Source: Veillonella tobetsuensis
GTDB taxonomy: Bacteria > Bacillota > Negativicutes > Veillonellales > Veillonellaceae
Direction: 5' to 3'
DNA length: 64,000 nucleotides
NCBI RefSeq assembly: GCF_001078375.1
Contig: NZ_BBXI01000003.1
Coordinates: 107,037 to 171,036 of the forward strand
Below the pieces are notes generated by a model. It did not search any database. It saw nothing but the letters and a program-made list of their open reading frames with translations, and was not told the DNA's origin. Every line of letters starts with the position of its first letter. The first letter of the stretch is position 1. A program made the position numbers and the translations under genes. Below, one piece after another: positions 53,668-63,537 of the stretch.

Positions 53668-54321
53668 ATGGCAGAATTAGAATTAGTATGTGTTCCCACA
53701 CGTATTCTTACAGATAATGATGACATCGTTGATGCTATCGTTGAATTTGGTGGTCATAACATTGGACCAGAAGACATCGTATGTGTAGCAGAATCCGTTG
53801 TTGCGATTACACAAGGTCGCTTTACACGTCCAGAAGAACTCGATGTATGTTGGCAAGCACGCATGATTAACCGCTTTATTCATCCGGATGGATCTATGGC
53901 ATCCATTTATGGTATGCAATCTGCAATGAACCTAGATGGTAAATGGAAGGTGTTAGGTGCATTCTTCTTAGGCGCTATAGCTAAAGCGTTCCGTAAACCT
54001 GGTGTGTTCTATGCAATTGCTCGTGCTGCATCCTTAACCGATGATGTAACTGGCACAATGCCTCCGTTCGATAAACATATCGTATTTGGTCCTAAAGATC
54101 CAGATAAGGTAGCTGAAAAAATCGTTCAACGTACTGGTTGCTACGGCGCTGTTGTGGCGGACGTGAATGATTTGAAACGCTCTGCAATTCTCGGTACAAG
54201 CCGCGGCATTGATGCAAATAAGATTGCTCAATTGTTGATTGATAATCCGTTTGGTAATGATAGCCAAATGACACCAATCGTTATCATTAAAAACTATGCT
54301 TCCGTTTCGGCAGCGAAATAA
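53668..54321 (+). CDS. CofE-like (coenzyme F420-0:L-glutamate ligase family) protein
   Basis: 217 residues. CVPTRILTDNDDIVDAI, EDIVCVAESVVAITQGRF, the metal-binding LTDDVTGTMPPFD region and AVVADVNDLKRSAILGTS follow the CofE pattern. Family members add glutamate to F420-0, but no other F420 gene is seen here, and fermentative Firmicutes are not known to make F420. A different amide ligase activity is likely. AAGGAGG precedes ATG. Confidence 0.75.
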   Translation: MAELELVCVPTRILTDNDDIVDAIVEFGGHNIGPEDIVCVAESVVAITQGRFTRPEELDVCWQARMINRFIHPDGSMASIYGMQSAMNLDGKWKVLGAFFLGAIAKAFRKPGVFYAIARAASLTDDVTGTMPPFDKHIVFGPKDPDKVAEKIVQRTGCYGAVVADVNDLKRSAILGTSRGIDANKIAQLLIDNPFGNDSQMTPIVIIKNYASVSAAK

Positions 54322-54370
54322 GAAATTCTCGATGTTTCCGGTGCAGAAACTGGTAAGTCTAGATATGTAG

Positions 54371-54404
54371 CAACAAGAGACTGTTCCGGCGGTCTCTTTT
54401 GTTG
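54371..54404 (+). terminator. Intrinsic terminator after the CofE-like gene
   Basis: CAACAAGAGAC pairs with GTCTCTTTTGTTG (one bulged T). Confidence 0.85.
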
Positions 54405-54494
54405 TATATGAGATAATAAACGTTATGAGCACGCTATATATTGTGAAAGTCTAGTCCCATGCTTACAATGTGAAAGCATAGTTAGGAGGATAGT

Positions 54495-56159
54495 ATGTTA
54501 TTAGGCATAGATGTAGGTGGTACCTTTACAGATGCCGTTATCATAGACGGTGCAAACATCGTTTCTTGGGCAAAGAGACGTACCACAAAAGATAATCTCA
54601 TGAACGGTATTACAGAGGCCTTAGGTGCTGTATTAGTCGATATAGACTCGGCGCAGATTGAACAGGTTACATTATCTACTACAGTTGTTACGAATACGAT
54701 TGTAGAACATAAGGAACAACCGGTAGACCTCTATGTTGTAGCGGGACCAGGCCGAAATGTGGACGATATATTTCCCGTAAGGCCCGTGTATCTAAAGGGC
54801 TATACAGATCATAGAGGGATTGTAGTAGAATCGACGAAATGTGAGGCTATTAATCATATTGCTCATACGGTGCAATCTCGGAGTGGCACCAATTTAGCGG
54901 CCGTATCTGCTAAATTTGGCGTTCGAAACCCTAAGGAAGAACTAGATGTTACAAATGCTCTGAGTGCTATGTATGACACTATTTCGACAGGTAGCTCTCT
55001 AAGTGGCAATCTTAATTTCCCTCGACGCACAATTAGTGCCTATTTTAATAGTGCTGTAACGGATGTATTTAATCGCTTCAGACAAGCTGTGCGTGATGCA
55101 TTGGTTGCACATAATATTACAGCCCCAGTGTATATATTAAAGGCTGATGGTGGTTCATTGCCTATCGATACGATTGCTTCGGTTCCTGTAGAAACCGTAT
55201 TTACAGGTCCTGCTGCGACAGTACTAGGCCTAGAAGCATTGCGTAGCGCTACATTAGGGCATACAGTGGCCCTAGATATAGGTGGTACTACAACAGATAT
55301 ATCCTTATGGAAACAAGGGAAGCCCCTTATGACAAAAGAGGGGGTATCCATTCGTAATTATCCAAGTGCGGTGCGTTCCTTTGCAGTGACATCCGTCGGT
55401 ATTGGTGGCGAATCAGTGGTGCGTTATAATAACGGAAATCTTACAGTAGGTCCAGAACGTGTAGGTCCATCTGTTGCACTTGGTGGCATAGAACCAACAT
55501 TAGGAGATGCCCTTATTGTTCTTGGAAAAGCCCAGTATGGTGACGGACAAAAGGCCTATGATGGGATTGCTCAAATTGATAGTACTATAGATGCTACTAC
55601 TATGGCTCAAAGTATCGTAAATGTAGCGGTACAGGTGATTCAAGAGGGGATTGATACGGTAGTAGCGAACGAAAATAAACGACCTATTTATGTAGTGGCT
55701 GATATTGTGCATCCAGATCCATTTGTGCCAGCACAGCTTGTCATCGTTGGCGGTACAGCCGCAAGTCTAGGTCCTATCATCGGAGACCAATTAGGATTGC
55801 CTATTCACATTCCGTCTGATGCGGCGGTGGCAAATGCTATTGGTGCAGGTGTGGCTAATCATACTATGGCCATTACGATTCATGTCGATACAAAACGGCG
55901 CACCATGGTGGTTCCTGAATTAGGCATTCAAGATACATCTAGTCATCTACGCTCAGCCCAAGCCGTAGAAGAGGTTGCATATAGTCTATTGCGTGAGGCG
56001 GCCAAAGAACAAGGCTTAGTTACTTCAGATGTACTACCTGACATAGAAACTATTAGTGTAGAAGATTTTCCAGTAGTAGATGGATGGCAATCAATGGAAC
56101 GCATTATAACTGTGAAAGCTCAATTACAAGCGGGGGTGAGTAGTTATGTGGAATCATAA
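54495..56159 (+). CDS. Hydantoinase/oxoprolinase family protein (HyuA-like)
   Basis: 554 residues with the actin-like ATPase fold: N-terminal GIDVGGTFTDAVIIDG, central ALDIGGTTTDISLW and the TVFTGPAATVLGLEAL loop. Relatives hydrolyse hydantoins, 5-oxoproline or acetone-type substrates with ATP. No HyuB subunit gene is adjacent; instead an HDAC-like amidohydrolase gene overlaps by 14 bases. TAGGAGG precedes ATG. Substrate unknown. Confidence 0.85.
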   Translation: MLLGIDVGGTFTDAVIIDGANIVSWAKRRTTKDNLMNGITEALGAVLVDIDSAQIEQVTLSTTVVTNTIVEHKEQPVDLYVVAGPGRNVDDIFPVRPVYLKGYTDHRGIVVESTKCEAINHIAHTVQSRSGTNLAAVSAKFGVRNPKEELDVTNALSAMYDTISTGSSLSGNLNFPRRTISAYFNSAVTDVFNRFRQAVRDALVAHNITAPVYILKADGGSLPIDTIASVPVETVFTGPAATVLGLEALRSATLGHTVALDIGGTTTDISLWKQGKPLMTKEGVSIRNYPSAVRSFAVTSVGIGGESVVRYNNGNLTVGPERVGPSVALGGIEPTLGDALIVLGKAQYGDGQKAYDGIAQIDSTIDATTMAQSIVNVAVQVIQEGIDTVVANENKRPIYVVADIVHPDPFVPAQLVIVGGTAASLGPIIGDQLGLPIHIPSDAAVANAIGAGVANHTMAITIHVDTKRRTMVVPELGIQDTSSHLRSAQAVEEVAYSLLREAAKEQGLVTSDVLPDIETISVEDFPVVDGWQSMERIITVKAQLQAGVSSYVES

Positions 56160-57528
56160 GGACAGTTACCGTGTACGAAATGGAATCGTGCCGGCAAGTG
56201 CAATAGAACATTCTTCATTAGGCCTCGTATTTTTTCCTGCCTTTGATTGGAAAATTTCCGCTACCCATCCAGAAAGGCAAGAACGGTTACTCTATACGCG
56301 GGATCAAATCGTAGAAGAAGGGTTACTAGATGTACCCAATATTCGAGAATACAATCCTATCGTAGCAGAGTGGGATGTAATAGAACGTGTTCACGTTGGT
56401 GCCCCTGATTTACAATCGTGGGTGACCGATGCGCATCGCGTATCTGCTGGTGGTGCCATTGCTGCAGCTGATGCAGTATTACAAGGTGAAGTAGATAGAG
56501 CCTTTGCTCTCGTTAGACCTCCAGGGCATCATGCGATGGCCATGGTACATGGTATTCGAGGATTCTGTACCATCAATATCGAGGCCGTCATGGTCCAACA
56601 CATACGCAAAACCTATGGTGTGAAACGCGTAGCTATCGTAGATACAGATGTGCATCATGGTGATGGTTCACAAGACGTGTTCTACCATGACCCAGATACA
56701 TTGTATATAAGCTTTCACCAAGATGGACGGACCTTATATCCGGGCACAGGTTTTATGGATGAATTCGGAGGCCCTCAAGCCATTGGCGCTAATATAGATA
56801 TTCCATTACCACCGGGCACGGGTGATGAAGGTCTATTAAAGGTGATGCATGAACTTGTATTGCCAATTCTACATGAATTTAAACCGGATATCGTCATTAA
56901 TTCAGCAGGACAGGACAATCACTTCTCTGATCCATTAGCAAATATGAATGTGACCGCTAAAGGATATGCAGAATTAGTGGATTTATTGCAAGCAGATGTC
57001 GCTGTACTTGAAGGTGGCTATTCTGTACAGGAGGCCTTGCCCTATGTAAATACAGGGATAATCTTATCCATGGCTGGCCTAGATTATAGTTGTGTTATTG
57101 AACCAAATTATGTAGAGCAACATCAATCGGCTAATGTAACGAAATATATAGATGATCTCATTGTTAAATGGAAACAGCAATGGGCACGTCGTGATGAAAT
57201 GGCACGAGAGGCTCTTGTTGGTCATACAGATAGATGGGTACATGATTATTCTGTCTATTATGATGAGTCCGGCGTACAAGAACAACGACGTGAAACGGTA
57301 CGTCTCTATGAGGATAAGATAGGATGGCACAGCATAGAGTCCTATGGTAACTATGGTCCGTATGCAAAACAGAGTGTGTACGCCATGTTTATTCCTTGGC
57401 AAGCTGATGATGCGACGAGAGAAGAGGCTTTCACAGAAGCCCGAAAGGCACAACAGCGAGGTGGGCTGCAACGCTATGTTGTGGTAGATCCATTAGGTAG
57501 TGGACAAATAGAACTAAAAGGGAAATGA
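56146..57528 (+). CDS. Histone deacetylase-family amidohydrolase (AcuC/APAH-like)
   Basis: 460 residues. The zinc-amidohydrolase domain (about 25-320) has RPPGHHAM (catalytic His pair), DTDVHHGDGSQDVFY (zinc Asp/His), NSAGQDNHFSD (zinc Asp) and LEGGYS (catalytic Tyr). About 140 further residues at the C-terminus form an extra domain I do not recognise. Bacterial relatives remove acyl groups from polyamines or acetylated proteins. It starts inside the end of the hydantoinase gene, so the two products probably act in one pathway. Confidence 0.87.
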   Translation: MWNHKDSYRVRNGIVPASAIEHSSLGLVFFPAFDWKISATHPERQERLLYTRDQIVEEGLLDVPNIREYNPIVAEWDVIERVHVGAPDLQSWVTDAHRVSAGGAIAAADAVLQGEVDRAFALVRPPGHHAMAMVHGIRGFCTINIEAVMVQHIRKTYGVKRVAIVDTDVHHGDGSQDVFYHDPDTLYISFHQDGRTLYPGTGFMDEFGGPQAIGANIDIPLPPGTGDEGLLKVMHELVLPILHEFKPDIVINSAGQDNHFSDPLANMNVTAKGYAELVDLLQADVAVLEGGYSVQEALPYVNTGIILSMAGLDYSCVIEPNYVEQHQSANVTKYIDDLIVKWKQQWARRDEMAREALVGHTDRWVHDYSVYYDESGVQEQRRETVRLYEDKIGWHSIESYGNYGPYAKQSVYAMFIPWQADDATREEAFTEARKAQQRGGLQRYVVVDPLGSGQIELKGK

Positions 57529-57584
57529 TGTCGTCATATATCGAATATAATCGTCATTTCGTGCTATAATAGAATAAATAATAA

Positions 57585-57612
57585 GACGCCCCTTTGTATA
57601 AGGGGCGTTACT
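57585..57612. terminator. Hairpin between the HDAC-like gene and rph
   Basis: GACGCCCCTT pairs with AAGGGGCGTT; the T-run is poor on the plus strand and better on the minus strand, so terminator activity is uncertain. Confidence 0.5.
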
Positions 57613-57680
57613 AATGTAGTAATTCGGCTATATACATCGTGCTAAAGAATATATAATATGGTTACAAGGGAGGCATTGTG

Positions 57681-58454
57681 ATGCGCAGCGATAATAGAAC
57701 AGCTGGTCAATTGAGACCAATTAAGATAACGAGACATTTTACGGAATATGCAGAAGGTTCTGTACTTATTGAATGTGGTAAAACAAAGGTTATTTGTACA
57801 GCTACTATCGAGGAAAATGTACCGCGCTGGCTAAAAGGTTCCGGTCAAGGCTGGGTGACTGCAGAATATTCCTTATTGCCACGTTCTACAAAAACACGGG
57901 TAAGCCGTGAGGCCGCTCGAGGTAAACAAACGGGCCGTACCGTTGAAATTCAACGCTTAATCGGTCGAGCATTGCGTGCCGTTGTTGATTTAAAAGCTCT
58001 TGGTGAACGGTCGATTACTGTAGATTGTGATGTTATCCAAGCAGATGGTGGTACGCGTACGGCATCGATTACAGGCGCTTTCGTGGCGCTTGTTGATGCA
58101 ATCGACTATACTTTTGGTGGTTTTGGTAAATTCCCAATTACTGATTTTTGTGCCGCTATTTCTGTCGGTATTGGCCCTGATGGTCCGATTACGGATTTAT
58201 GCTACGAAGAGGATAGCGCTGCCGTTGTGGATATGAATGTGGTACGCACTGGTGCAGGTAATCTCATCGAGGTACAAGGTACAGGTGAACATGGCACATT
58301 TAGCCGCGACGAACTCAATGCACTATTAGACCTTGCAGAAGCTGCAACCGATGAATTGATGGCAAACCAACGAGACGTATTAGGCTCTGTAGCGGATAAA
58401 ATCGGTAAGGTGTATCCTGATGCACCAGCTATGGCGTCTGAAGGAGATAAGTAA
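57681..58454 (+). CDS. rph: Ribonuclease PH
   Basis: 257 residues; phosphorolytic trimming of tRNA 3' ends. Motifs are [32 protein letters not shown] and the phosphate site [25 protein letters not shown] fixes ATG 57681. One base separates its stop from rdgB, a common rph-rdgB pairing. Confidence 0.97.
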   Translation: MRSDNRTAGQLRPIKITRHFTEYAEGSVLIECGKTKVICTATIEENVPRWLKGSGQGWVTAEYSLLPRSTKTRVSREAARGKQTGRTVEIQRLIGRALRAVVDLKALGERSITVDCDVIQADGGTRTASITGAFVALVDAIDYTFGGFGKFPITDFCAAISVGIGPDGPITDLCYEEDSAAVVDMNVVRTGAGNLIEVQGTGEHGTFSRDELNALLDLAEAATDELMANQRDVLGSVADKIGKVYPDAPAMASEGDK

Positions 58455-58455
58455 T

Positions 58456-59037
58456 ATGGAACGAATTGTGCTAGCAACAGGTAACAAGGGAAAAATCCGC
58501 GAGTTTGAACGGGCTTTTTCTCACATGAATATTACTTGTGTGCCTGTAAAAGAAGTTGCCACAGTTCCAGAACCTGAGGAAACAGGCACAACCTTTATGG
58601 AAAATGCCATTCTCAAAGCTAAATATTATAGCGAAAAAATAGGGTTACCTTGTTTAGCGGATGATTCAGGATTAACTGTTGATGCTCTAGGAGGTGAACC
58701 TGGCGTATATTCTGCACGTTATGCTGGTTCGCATGGTGATGATGAAGCAAATAATCAAAAGTTGATTCGAGAACTACAAGGCAAAGCTAACCGGACGGCT
58801 CATTATGTGTGTGCACTAGCACTAGTCTATCCAGATGGCTCTAGTTTAACCTCAGAAGCCTCTTGCGATGGTGAAATTCAAGATACGCCAATCGGTACAA
58901 ATGGTTTTGGTTATGATCCATATTTTTATGTACCTCAATTTGGAAAAACGATGGCGGAACTCGATATCGATACGAAGGAATCCATTAGCCATCGCGGTAA
59001 AGCATTACAACAATTGGTAGCGAAGGTGAATGGATGA
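58456..59037 (+). CDS. rdgB: XTP/dITP diphosphatase
   Basis: 193 residues; removes non-canonical purine triphosphates. LATGNKGKIREF, ENAILKAKYY, LADDSGLTVDALGGEPGVYSARYAG and TNGFGYDPYF are all present. AAGGAG lies inside the rph end. The stop overlaps the next start (ATGA). Confidence 0.97.
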   Translation: MERIVLATGNKGKIREFERAFSHMNITCVPVKEVATVPEPEETGTTFMENAILKAKYYSEKIGLPCLADDSGLTVDALGGEPGVYSARYAGSHGDDEANNQKLIRELQGKANRTAHYVCALALVYPDGSSLTSEASCDGEIQDTPIGTNGFGYDPYFYVPQFGKTMAELDIDTKESISHRGKALQQLVAKVNG

Positions 59038-59531
59038 AACGGATAGGTATTATTAGTGACACCCATGGATACCTTGAAGATATCGACCTTGTGTTAGCGG
59101 CAACGGCTGAACAAGATATCGATATGTGGCTTCATGCAGGAGATTTGGGCGATGATGCACGGTATATGCAGGAACATACAGATGTACCAGTATATGCTGT
59201 TCGCGGCAATAATGACCGCGTGCAGCCGCTCGAGCCTAGGGAACAGTTGATTCCTTTAGAGGATACCTATATTTACATGACTCACGGTCATGATGTATCC
59301 TATTATAATCAATCGGGGGACCTCATCCACCTTGGACGAGCGATGGGGGCTCACCTTATTGTGGCAGGGCATACACATCGTCATGATGCGGTGCGAGTGG
59401 GTAAAATTCTTTTTGTAAATCCCGGCAGCCTATCGTTACCTCGTGATAAATCGGGTGGTTCCTTTGCCGTAGTTACGTATGATGAAGGACAATTTGGTGT
59501 AGAATTTATATATAAACAAGAAATTATTTAG
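59034..59531 (+). CDS. YfcE/MJ0936-type metallophosphoesterase
   Basis: 165 residues of the calcineurin-like fold: GIISDTHGYLED, LHAGDLGD, VRGNNDR, THGHDVSYY and VAGHTHRHD supply the two-metal site. It is probably a phosphodiesterase of the YfcE group; natural substrate unknown. Coupled to rdgB. Confidence 0.92.
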   Translation: MKRIGIISDTHGYLEDIDLVLAATAEQDIDMWLHAGDLGDDARYMQEHTDVPVYAVRGNNDRVQPLEPREQLIPLEDTYIYMTHGHDVSYYNQSGDLIHLGRAMGAHLIVAGHTHRHDAVRVGKILFVNPGSLSLPRDKSGGSFAVVTYDEGQFGVEFIYKQEII

Positions 59532-59606
59532 TATAATGGTGAAAGAAGGAAAGATAACTTTCACAAATAATAGTAAGTCTATGCATGGAAAGGGTTATGG
59601 CATATC

Positions 59607-60389
59607 ATGGATACACCAGTTAAAGCAAAGCCTAAAATGAAATTATATGGTTTTAATAATCTCACAAAGACGTTGAGTTTTAATATTTATGATATTTGTT
59701 ATACTCGTACAGAGGAAGAGAAAAAACAATATATTCAATATATTGATGAAGTATACAATGCAGAGCGTTTAACATCCATTTTGACGGAGGTTAGCCATAT
59801 CATTGGCGCTAATATTTTGAACGTGGCGAAGCAAGACTATGATCCACAAGGTGCATCCGTTACGATTTTGATTTCCGAAGAAGAAATCGAGAAAGAAGAT
59901 GTGGTAATGCACTTGGATAAATCCCATTTGACTGTTCATACCTATCCTGAAAGTCATCCGCACAAAGGGGTGAGTACATTCCGTGCAGATATTGAAGTAT
60001 CTACATGTGGTCAAATTTCTCCGCTTAATGCGCTTAATTATTTGATTAAGAGCTTTGATTCAGATATTCTCACTTTGGATTATCATGTTCGTGGCTTTAC
60101 GCGTGATGTATCAGGGAAGAAAATTTATATCGATCACCGCATCAATTCGATTCAAAACTATATCAATTCAAAAACTCGTAATTTGTACAATATGATTGAT
60201 GTTAACGTATACCAAGAGAATATTTTCCATACGAAGATGATGCTTAAAGAATTTGACTTAGATAACTATCTATTTGGTATTACTGAATCCGAATTGAGCG
60301 CTCGTGAAATCAAGGAAATCAAGCATCAATTAAAACAAGAAATGACAGAAATTTTCTATGGACGTAACTTGCCATCTGTGAAAGCGTAA
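59607..60389 (+). CDS. speD: S-adenosylmethionine decarboxylase proenzyme (E. coli SpeD type)
   Basis: 260 residues, matching the long enterobacterial class. The proenzyme should self-cleave at Lys105-Ser106 in [16 protein letters not shown] to make the pyruvoyl cofactor. [20 protein letters not shown] and [10 protein letters not shown] follow. It gives decarboxylated SAM for spermidine synthesis; no speE gene is in the window. A GTGAAAG-rich leader with CTTTCACA at 59559-59566 precedes it. Confidence 0.95.
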   Translation: MDTPVKAKPKMKLYGFNNLTKTLSFNIYDICYTRTEEEKKQYIQYIDEVYNAERLTSILTEVSHIIGANILNVAKQDYDPQGASVTILISEEEIEKEDVVMHLDKSHLTVHTYPESHPHKGVSTFRADIEVSTCGQISPLNALNYLIKSFDSDILTLDYHVRGFTRDVSGKKIYIDHRINSIQNYINSKTRNLYNMIDVNVYQENIFHTKMMLKEFDLDNYLFGITESELSAREIKEIKHQLKQEMTEIFYGRNLPSVKA

Positions 60390-60536
60390 TCAATTCTAAA
60401 ATTTTCGAAAAACTATATCGAAAAATATTGTAATGTTTGTATAGATTCTGTATAATGAAGATGTAAGGGGTATTAATAATTAGTACCAAGTACGAAAAAT
60501 ATAATGTGTGCGTTGTGATTCAAAAGGAGAATTATT

Positions 60537-61742
60537 ATGGACGTACGTGAATTAGCAGTACAAAAAAAACGTGAATTAAAAGGCTTCCTCACAGTAGGAA
60601 CTAAATATGAATTGAAAGATGCTCATGACTTGTCCGTTGCCTACACACCAGGTGTAGCAGAGCCATGCTTGCGCATTAAAGATAACGAAGCAGAATCCTT
60701 CGAATTAACTTGTCGTTCCAACATGGTTGCTGTTGTATCCGACGGTACTCGTGTACTTGGCCTTGGTGATATTGGCGCTGCTGCTGCATTGCCTGTAATG
60801 GAAGGTAAATCCTTGTTGTTCAAAAAATTTGGCGATGTAGACTGCATTCCATTAGTTGTAGACACAAAAGACGCTGATACTTTGATCAACACTGTAAAAT
60901 TATTGCAAAAAAACTTTGCTGGTATCAACTTGGAAGACATTTCCTCTCCTAAATGCTACGAAATCGAAAATCGTTTAAAAGAAGAATTGGAAATTCCTGT
61001 ATTCCATGATGACCAACATGGTACAGCTATTGCATGTTTGGCTGGTGTAAAAGGTGCTCTTCGTTTAGTTAAAAAAGATTTAGCTACTGCTAAAATCGTT
61101 GTAAACGGTGCTGGTGCTGCTGGTGCAAATATTGCTCGTTTGTTATACCTTGCAGGCGCTCGAGATATCACTGTATTGGTATCCTCTGGCGTATTGCACA
61201 AAGATTACAAACGTCTTGATTCTTTACAAGCTGAATTGATTGACTTGCTTGGTCTTGAAGAAAAACATGGCAACTTGGCTGAAAATGCTAAAGGTGCTGA
61301 TATTCTTCTTGGTGTATCCGCGGCAGGTGCTTTCACAAAAGAAATCTTGGAAAATTTGGCTGATGATGCAATCGTATTTGCAATGGCTAACCCTAATCCA
61401 GAAGCAACATACGCTGATATGAAAGCTGCTGGTATTCGCATCGCTGGTACTGGTCGTTCTGATGCTCCTAACCAAATCAATAACGTAGCGGTATTCCCAG
61501 GCGTATTCCGCGGTGCTATCGATGTTCGTGCATCCCAAATCACTGACGAAATGAAATTGGCTGCTGCTGAGGCATTGGCTCACTTGATTCCAGATGACGA
61601 ATTGAATGAAGAAAACGTAATGCCATCCGTATTCGATCCACGTGTAGCTCCAGCTGTTGCAAAAGCAGTTGCTGAAGTTGCTGTAAAACAAGGTATCGCA
61701 AGAAACCCTCAAGTAGTTGAAGATGGTCATTACGAAGGCTAA
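60537..61742 (+). CDS. Malic enzyme (short form)
   Basis: 401 residues; oxidative decarboxylation of malate to pyruvate. The N-terminal domain has DAHDLSVAYTPGVAEPCL and VFHDDQHGTAIACLAGVKGAL, and the Rossmann motif is NGAGAAGANIARLL. The C-terminal phosphotransacetylase domain of long MaeB proteins is absent. Codon use is strongly biased, indicating high expression. AAAGGAG precedes ATG. It fits malate/lactate fermentation with the carboxyltransferase at 22267. Confidence 0.95.
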   Translation: MDVRELAVQKKRELKGFLTVGTKYELKDAHDLSVAYTPGVAEPCLRIKDNEAESFELTCRSNMVAVVSDGTRVLGLGDIGAAAALPVMEGKSLLFKKFGDVDCIPLVVDTKDADTLINTVKLLQKNFAGINLEDISSPKCYEIENRLKEELEIPVFHDDQHGTAIACLAGVKGALRLVKKDLATAKIVVNGAGAAGANIARLLYLAGARDITVLVSSGVLHKDYKRLDSLQAELIDLLGLEEKHGNLAENAKGADILLGVSAAGAFTKEILENLADDAIVFAMANPNPEATYADMKAAGIRIAGTGRSDAPNQINNVAVFPGVFRGAIDVRASQITDEMKLAAAEALAHLIPDDELNEENVMPSVFDPRVAPAVAKAVAEVAVKQGIARNPQVVEDGHYEG

Positions 61743-61768
61743 TTTTAACTAAACGAAATATGATTTTG

Positions 61769-61798
61769 AACATGCATCCTGCGGGGTGCATGTTTTTT
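61769..61798 (+). terminator. Intrinsic terminator after malic enzyme
   Basis: AACATGCA pairs with TGCATGTT around a GC-rich centre, followed by TTTTT. Confidence 0.92.
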
Positions 61799-61813
61799 AT
61801 ATAGATGTTGCAT

Positions 61814-61846
61814 TTGTGCGCACAAAATTATAAAATGTAAGCACAA
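61814..61846 (+). promoter_or_regulatory. Candidate AbiEi operator
   Basis: The palindrome TTGTGCGCACAA (61814-61825) is followed by a further half-site GCACAA (61841-61846) just upstream of the abiEi start. AbiEi antitoxins are known to repress by binding inverted repeats near their promoter. Confidence 0.55.
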
Positions 61847-61868
61847 TAATAACAATAGGAGATATTAT

Positions 61869-62462
61869 ATGGATTATAGAGGAATTATAGAATCAAAACT
61901 AGAACAAAATAATGGTATACTTTCAAGTCGCGATATTAAAGCTCTTAATATTCCTTCCATATACCTAACTAGAATGGTAAATGAGGGGATACTTAATCGT
62001 GTAAGTCGGGGTATTTATTTAAGCACAAAAGGCGATTATGATGAATACTATCTCTTTCAAAAACAATATAGAGTGCCTATTTTTTCATATGCATCAGCCC
62101 TGTATTTACATCAATTCACTGATGATATTTATCCGGTACTAGAGATAACTGTGTATCGAGGGTATAATGTTCATAGAATTAACAATGTGAATCTCGTACA
62201 TTATGTTACGAAAGATATATATGATTTAGGTCTCACTGAGTGTAAAACGGTATATGGTAATATTGTCAAAGCGTATGATTTAGAACGGACCTTATGTGAT
62301 TTCATTAAAAATAGAAATAAGATTGATACTGAATTATTTTCTAAAACTTTACATAGGTATATGCGTTATAAAAATCGAAATCTAAATCGTTTATACGATT
62401 ACGCTAAGAAAATGAAGATATATGATAAGGTTAAAAGTATTTTGGAGGTTATCTATGAATAA
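61869..62462 (+). CDS. AbiEi-type antitoxin (type IV toxin-antitoxin regulator)
   Basis: 197 residues. The N-terminal winged helix (NNGILSSRDIKALNIPSIYLTRMVNEGILNRVSRGIYL) and C-terminal AbiEi domain (YASALYLHQFTD, YDLERTLCDFIKNRNKID) match the AbiEi pattern. It should repress the operon and counter the toxin's effect without direct binding. TAGGAG precedes ATG. Base composition is more AT-rich than the malic enzyme gene, consistent with a mobile defence cassette. Confidence 0.88.
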   Translation: MDYRGIIESKLEQNNGILSSRDIKALNIPSIYLTRMVNEGILNRVSRGIYLSTKGDYDEYYLFQKQYRVPIFSYASALYLHQFTDDIYPVLEITVYRGYNVHRINNVNLVHYVTKDIYDLGLTECKTVYGNIVKAYDLERTLCDFIKNRNKIDTELFSKTLHRYMRYKNRNLNRLYDYAKKMKIYDKVKSILEVIYE

Positions 62463-63288
62463 GGATAAACTGAAAGCTTTATGTCATAAATTATCGAAAG
62501 AGTCTGGACTGCCTTTTAATATGATACAAACACATTATTTTTTAGAGCGGATACTAGAGCAAATATCATTTAGTAGTGAATGTGAAAATTTTATATTTAA
62601 AGGTGGTTTTTTACTATCAAATGTTATTGGTATACGGCAACGGAGTACATTAGATATTGATTTTGTTATTCGACAATTTCCACTGACAGAAGAAGTATTA
62701 TTAATGAAATTCCAGTCTATACTATTGAACTCATCATCGGATATTAAATATTCAATACAACGAATAGAACCAATTCGTGAATCTGATGAGTATGGAGGCT
62801 ATAGACTAACAATACTTTGTCAATTAGAAAATATTAGACAAGTTATTCCTTTAGATATAGCTACAGGTGATCCGATTACACCAGAAGCTATAAGATATTC
62901 CTATAAGAGCATTTTTGATGAAAGTGAATTTAATATTTGTGCATATAATGTAGAAACTATGTTAGCAGAGAAACTACAGACCATATGTGAGCGGGGTGTA
63001 TTTAATAGTCGATGTAAAGACTTTTACGACGTATTTATGATTTATAGTACATTAAATGACATTATAGATTATAAGTTGTTACATGCTGCCTGTGTAAAAA
63101 CATTTGCATATAGGAATACTTCATTTAATAAGGAAACATTTGAGGATGTTCTTATGATGTTAAGAAATGATGATGATTTACATTCATCGTGGCTAAGATA
63201 TCAAAAACGTTCACCTTACGCTGTAGAAATTACTTTTGATAAAACATTAGATGTATTTGAACAGATTATTGAATGTATGGGATTATAA
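62455..63288 (+). CDS. AbiEii-type toxin (nucleotidyltransferase)
   Basis: 277 residues of the MNT-like fold: FKGGFLLSNVIGIRQRSTLDIDFV holds the GG...(x)DxD active site, with PLDIATGDPIT and the conserved ETMLAEKLQTICERGVFNSRCKDFYDVF downstream. It is an abortive-infection toxin, likely modifying tRNA or another nucleic acid with a nucleotide. TGGAGG precedes ATG 62455; overlaps abiEi by 8 bases. Confidence 0.9.
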   Translation: MNKDKLKALCHKLSKESGLPFNMIQTHYFLERILEQISFSSECENFIFKGGFLLSNVIGIRQRSTLDIDFVIRQFPLTEEVLLMKFQSILLNSSSDIKYSIQRIEPIRESDEYGGYRLTILCQLENIRQVIPLDIATGDPITPEAIRYSYKSIFDESEFNICAYNVETMLAEKLQTICERGVFNSRCKDFYDVFMIYSTLNDIIDYKLLHAACVKTFAYRNTSFNKETFEDVLMMLRNDDDLHSSWLRYQKRSPYAVEITFDKTLDVFEQIIECMGL

Positions 63289-63407
63289 AAGAAATTTTTT
63301 TAAAGAGGGAAAGAGGGGGTGATATTATGTGCTTTTGATTTAGAAATTATGAAAATAATTTTGGGAATAGGTAATCCTAAATTTTTAATGAAGTTATAAA
63401 AAAATAC

Positions 63408-63436
63408 TTGTCAGAATAGTGGTCCGATGATATAAT
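63408..63436 (+). promoter_or_regulatory. Upstream promoter of the Pro-Gly tRNAs
   Basis: TTGTCA (63408-63413), 17 bases, TATAAT (63431-63436). A CTGAGT/ACTCAG hairpin follows in the leader. The 63289-63407 stretch holds nothing recognisable. Confidence 0.75.
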
Positions 63437-63491
63437 AATTTTCGTTGCAGAGAGGTACTCACAACTGAGTAAAACTCAGCAAAAGTAGTGG

Positions 63492-63520
63492 TTGACATCA
63501 ACTACCGGGTTTGCTATAAT
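63492..63520 (+). promoter_or_regulatory. Main consensus promoter of the Pro-Gly tRNAs
   Basis: Perfect TTGACA (63492-63497), 17-base spacer, perfect TATAAT (63515-63520), 17 bases before tRNA-Pro. Confidence 0.92.
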
Positions 63521-63537
63521 TAGCAAGTAATTAATGA

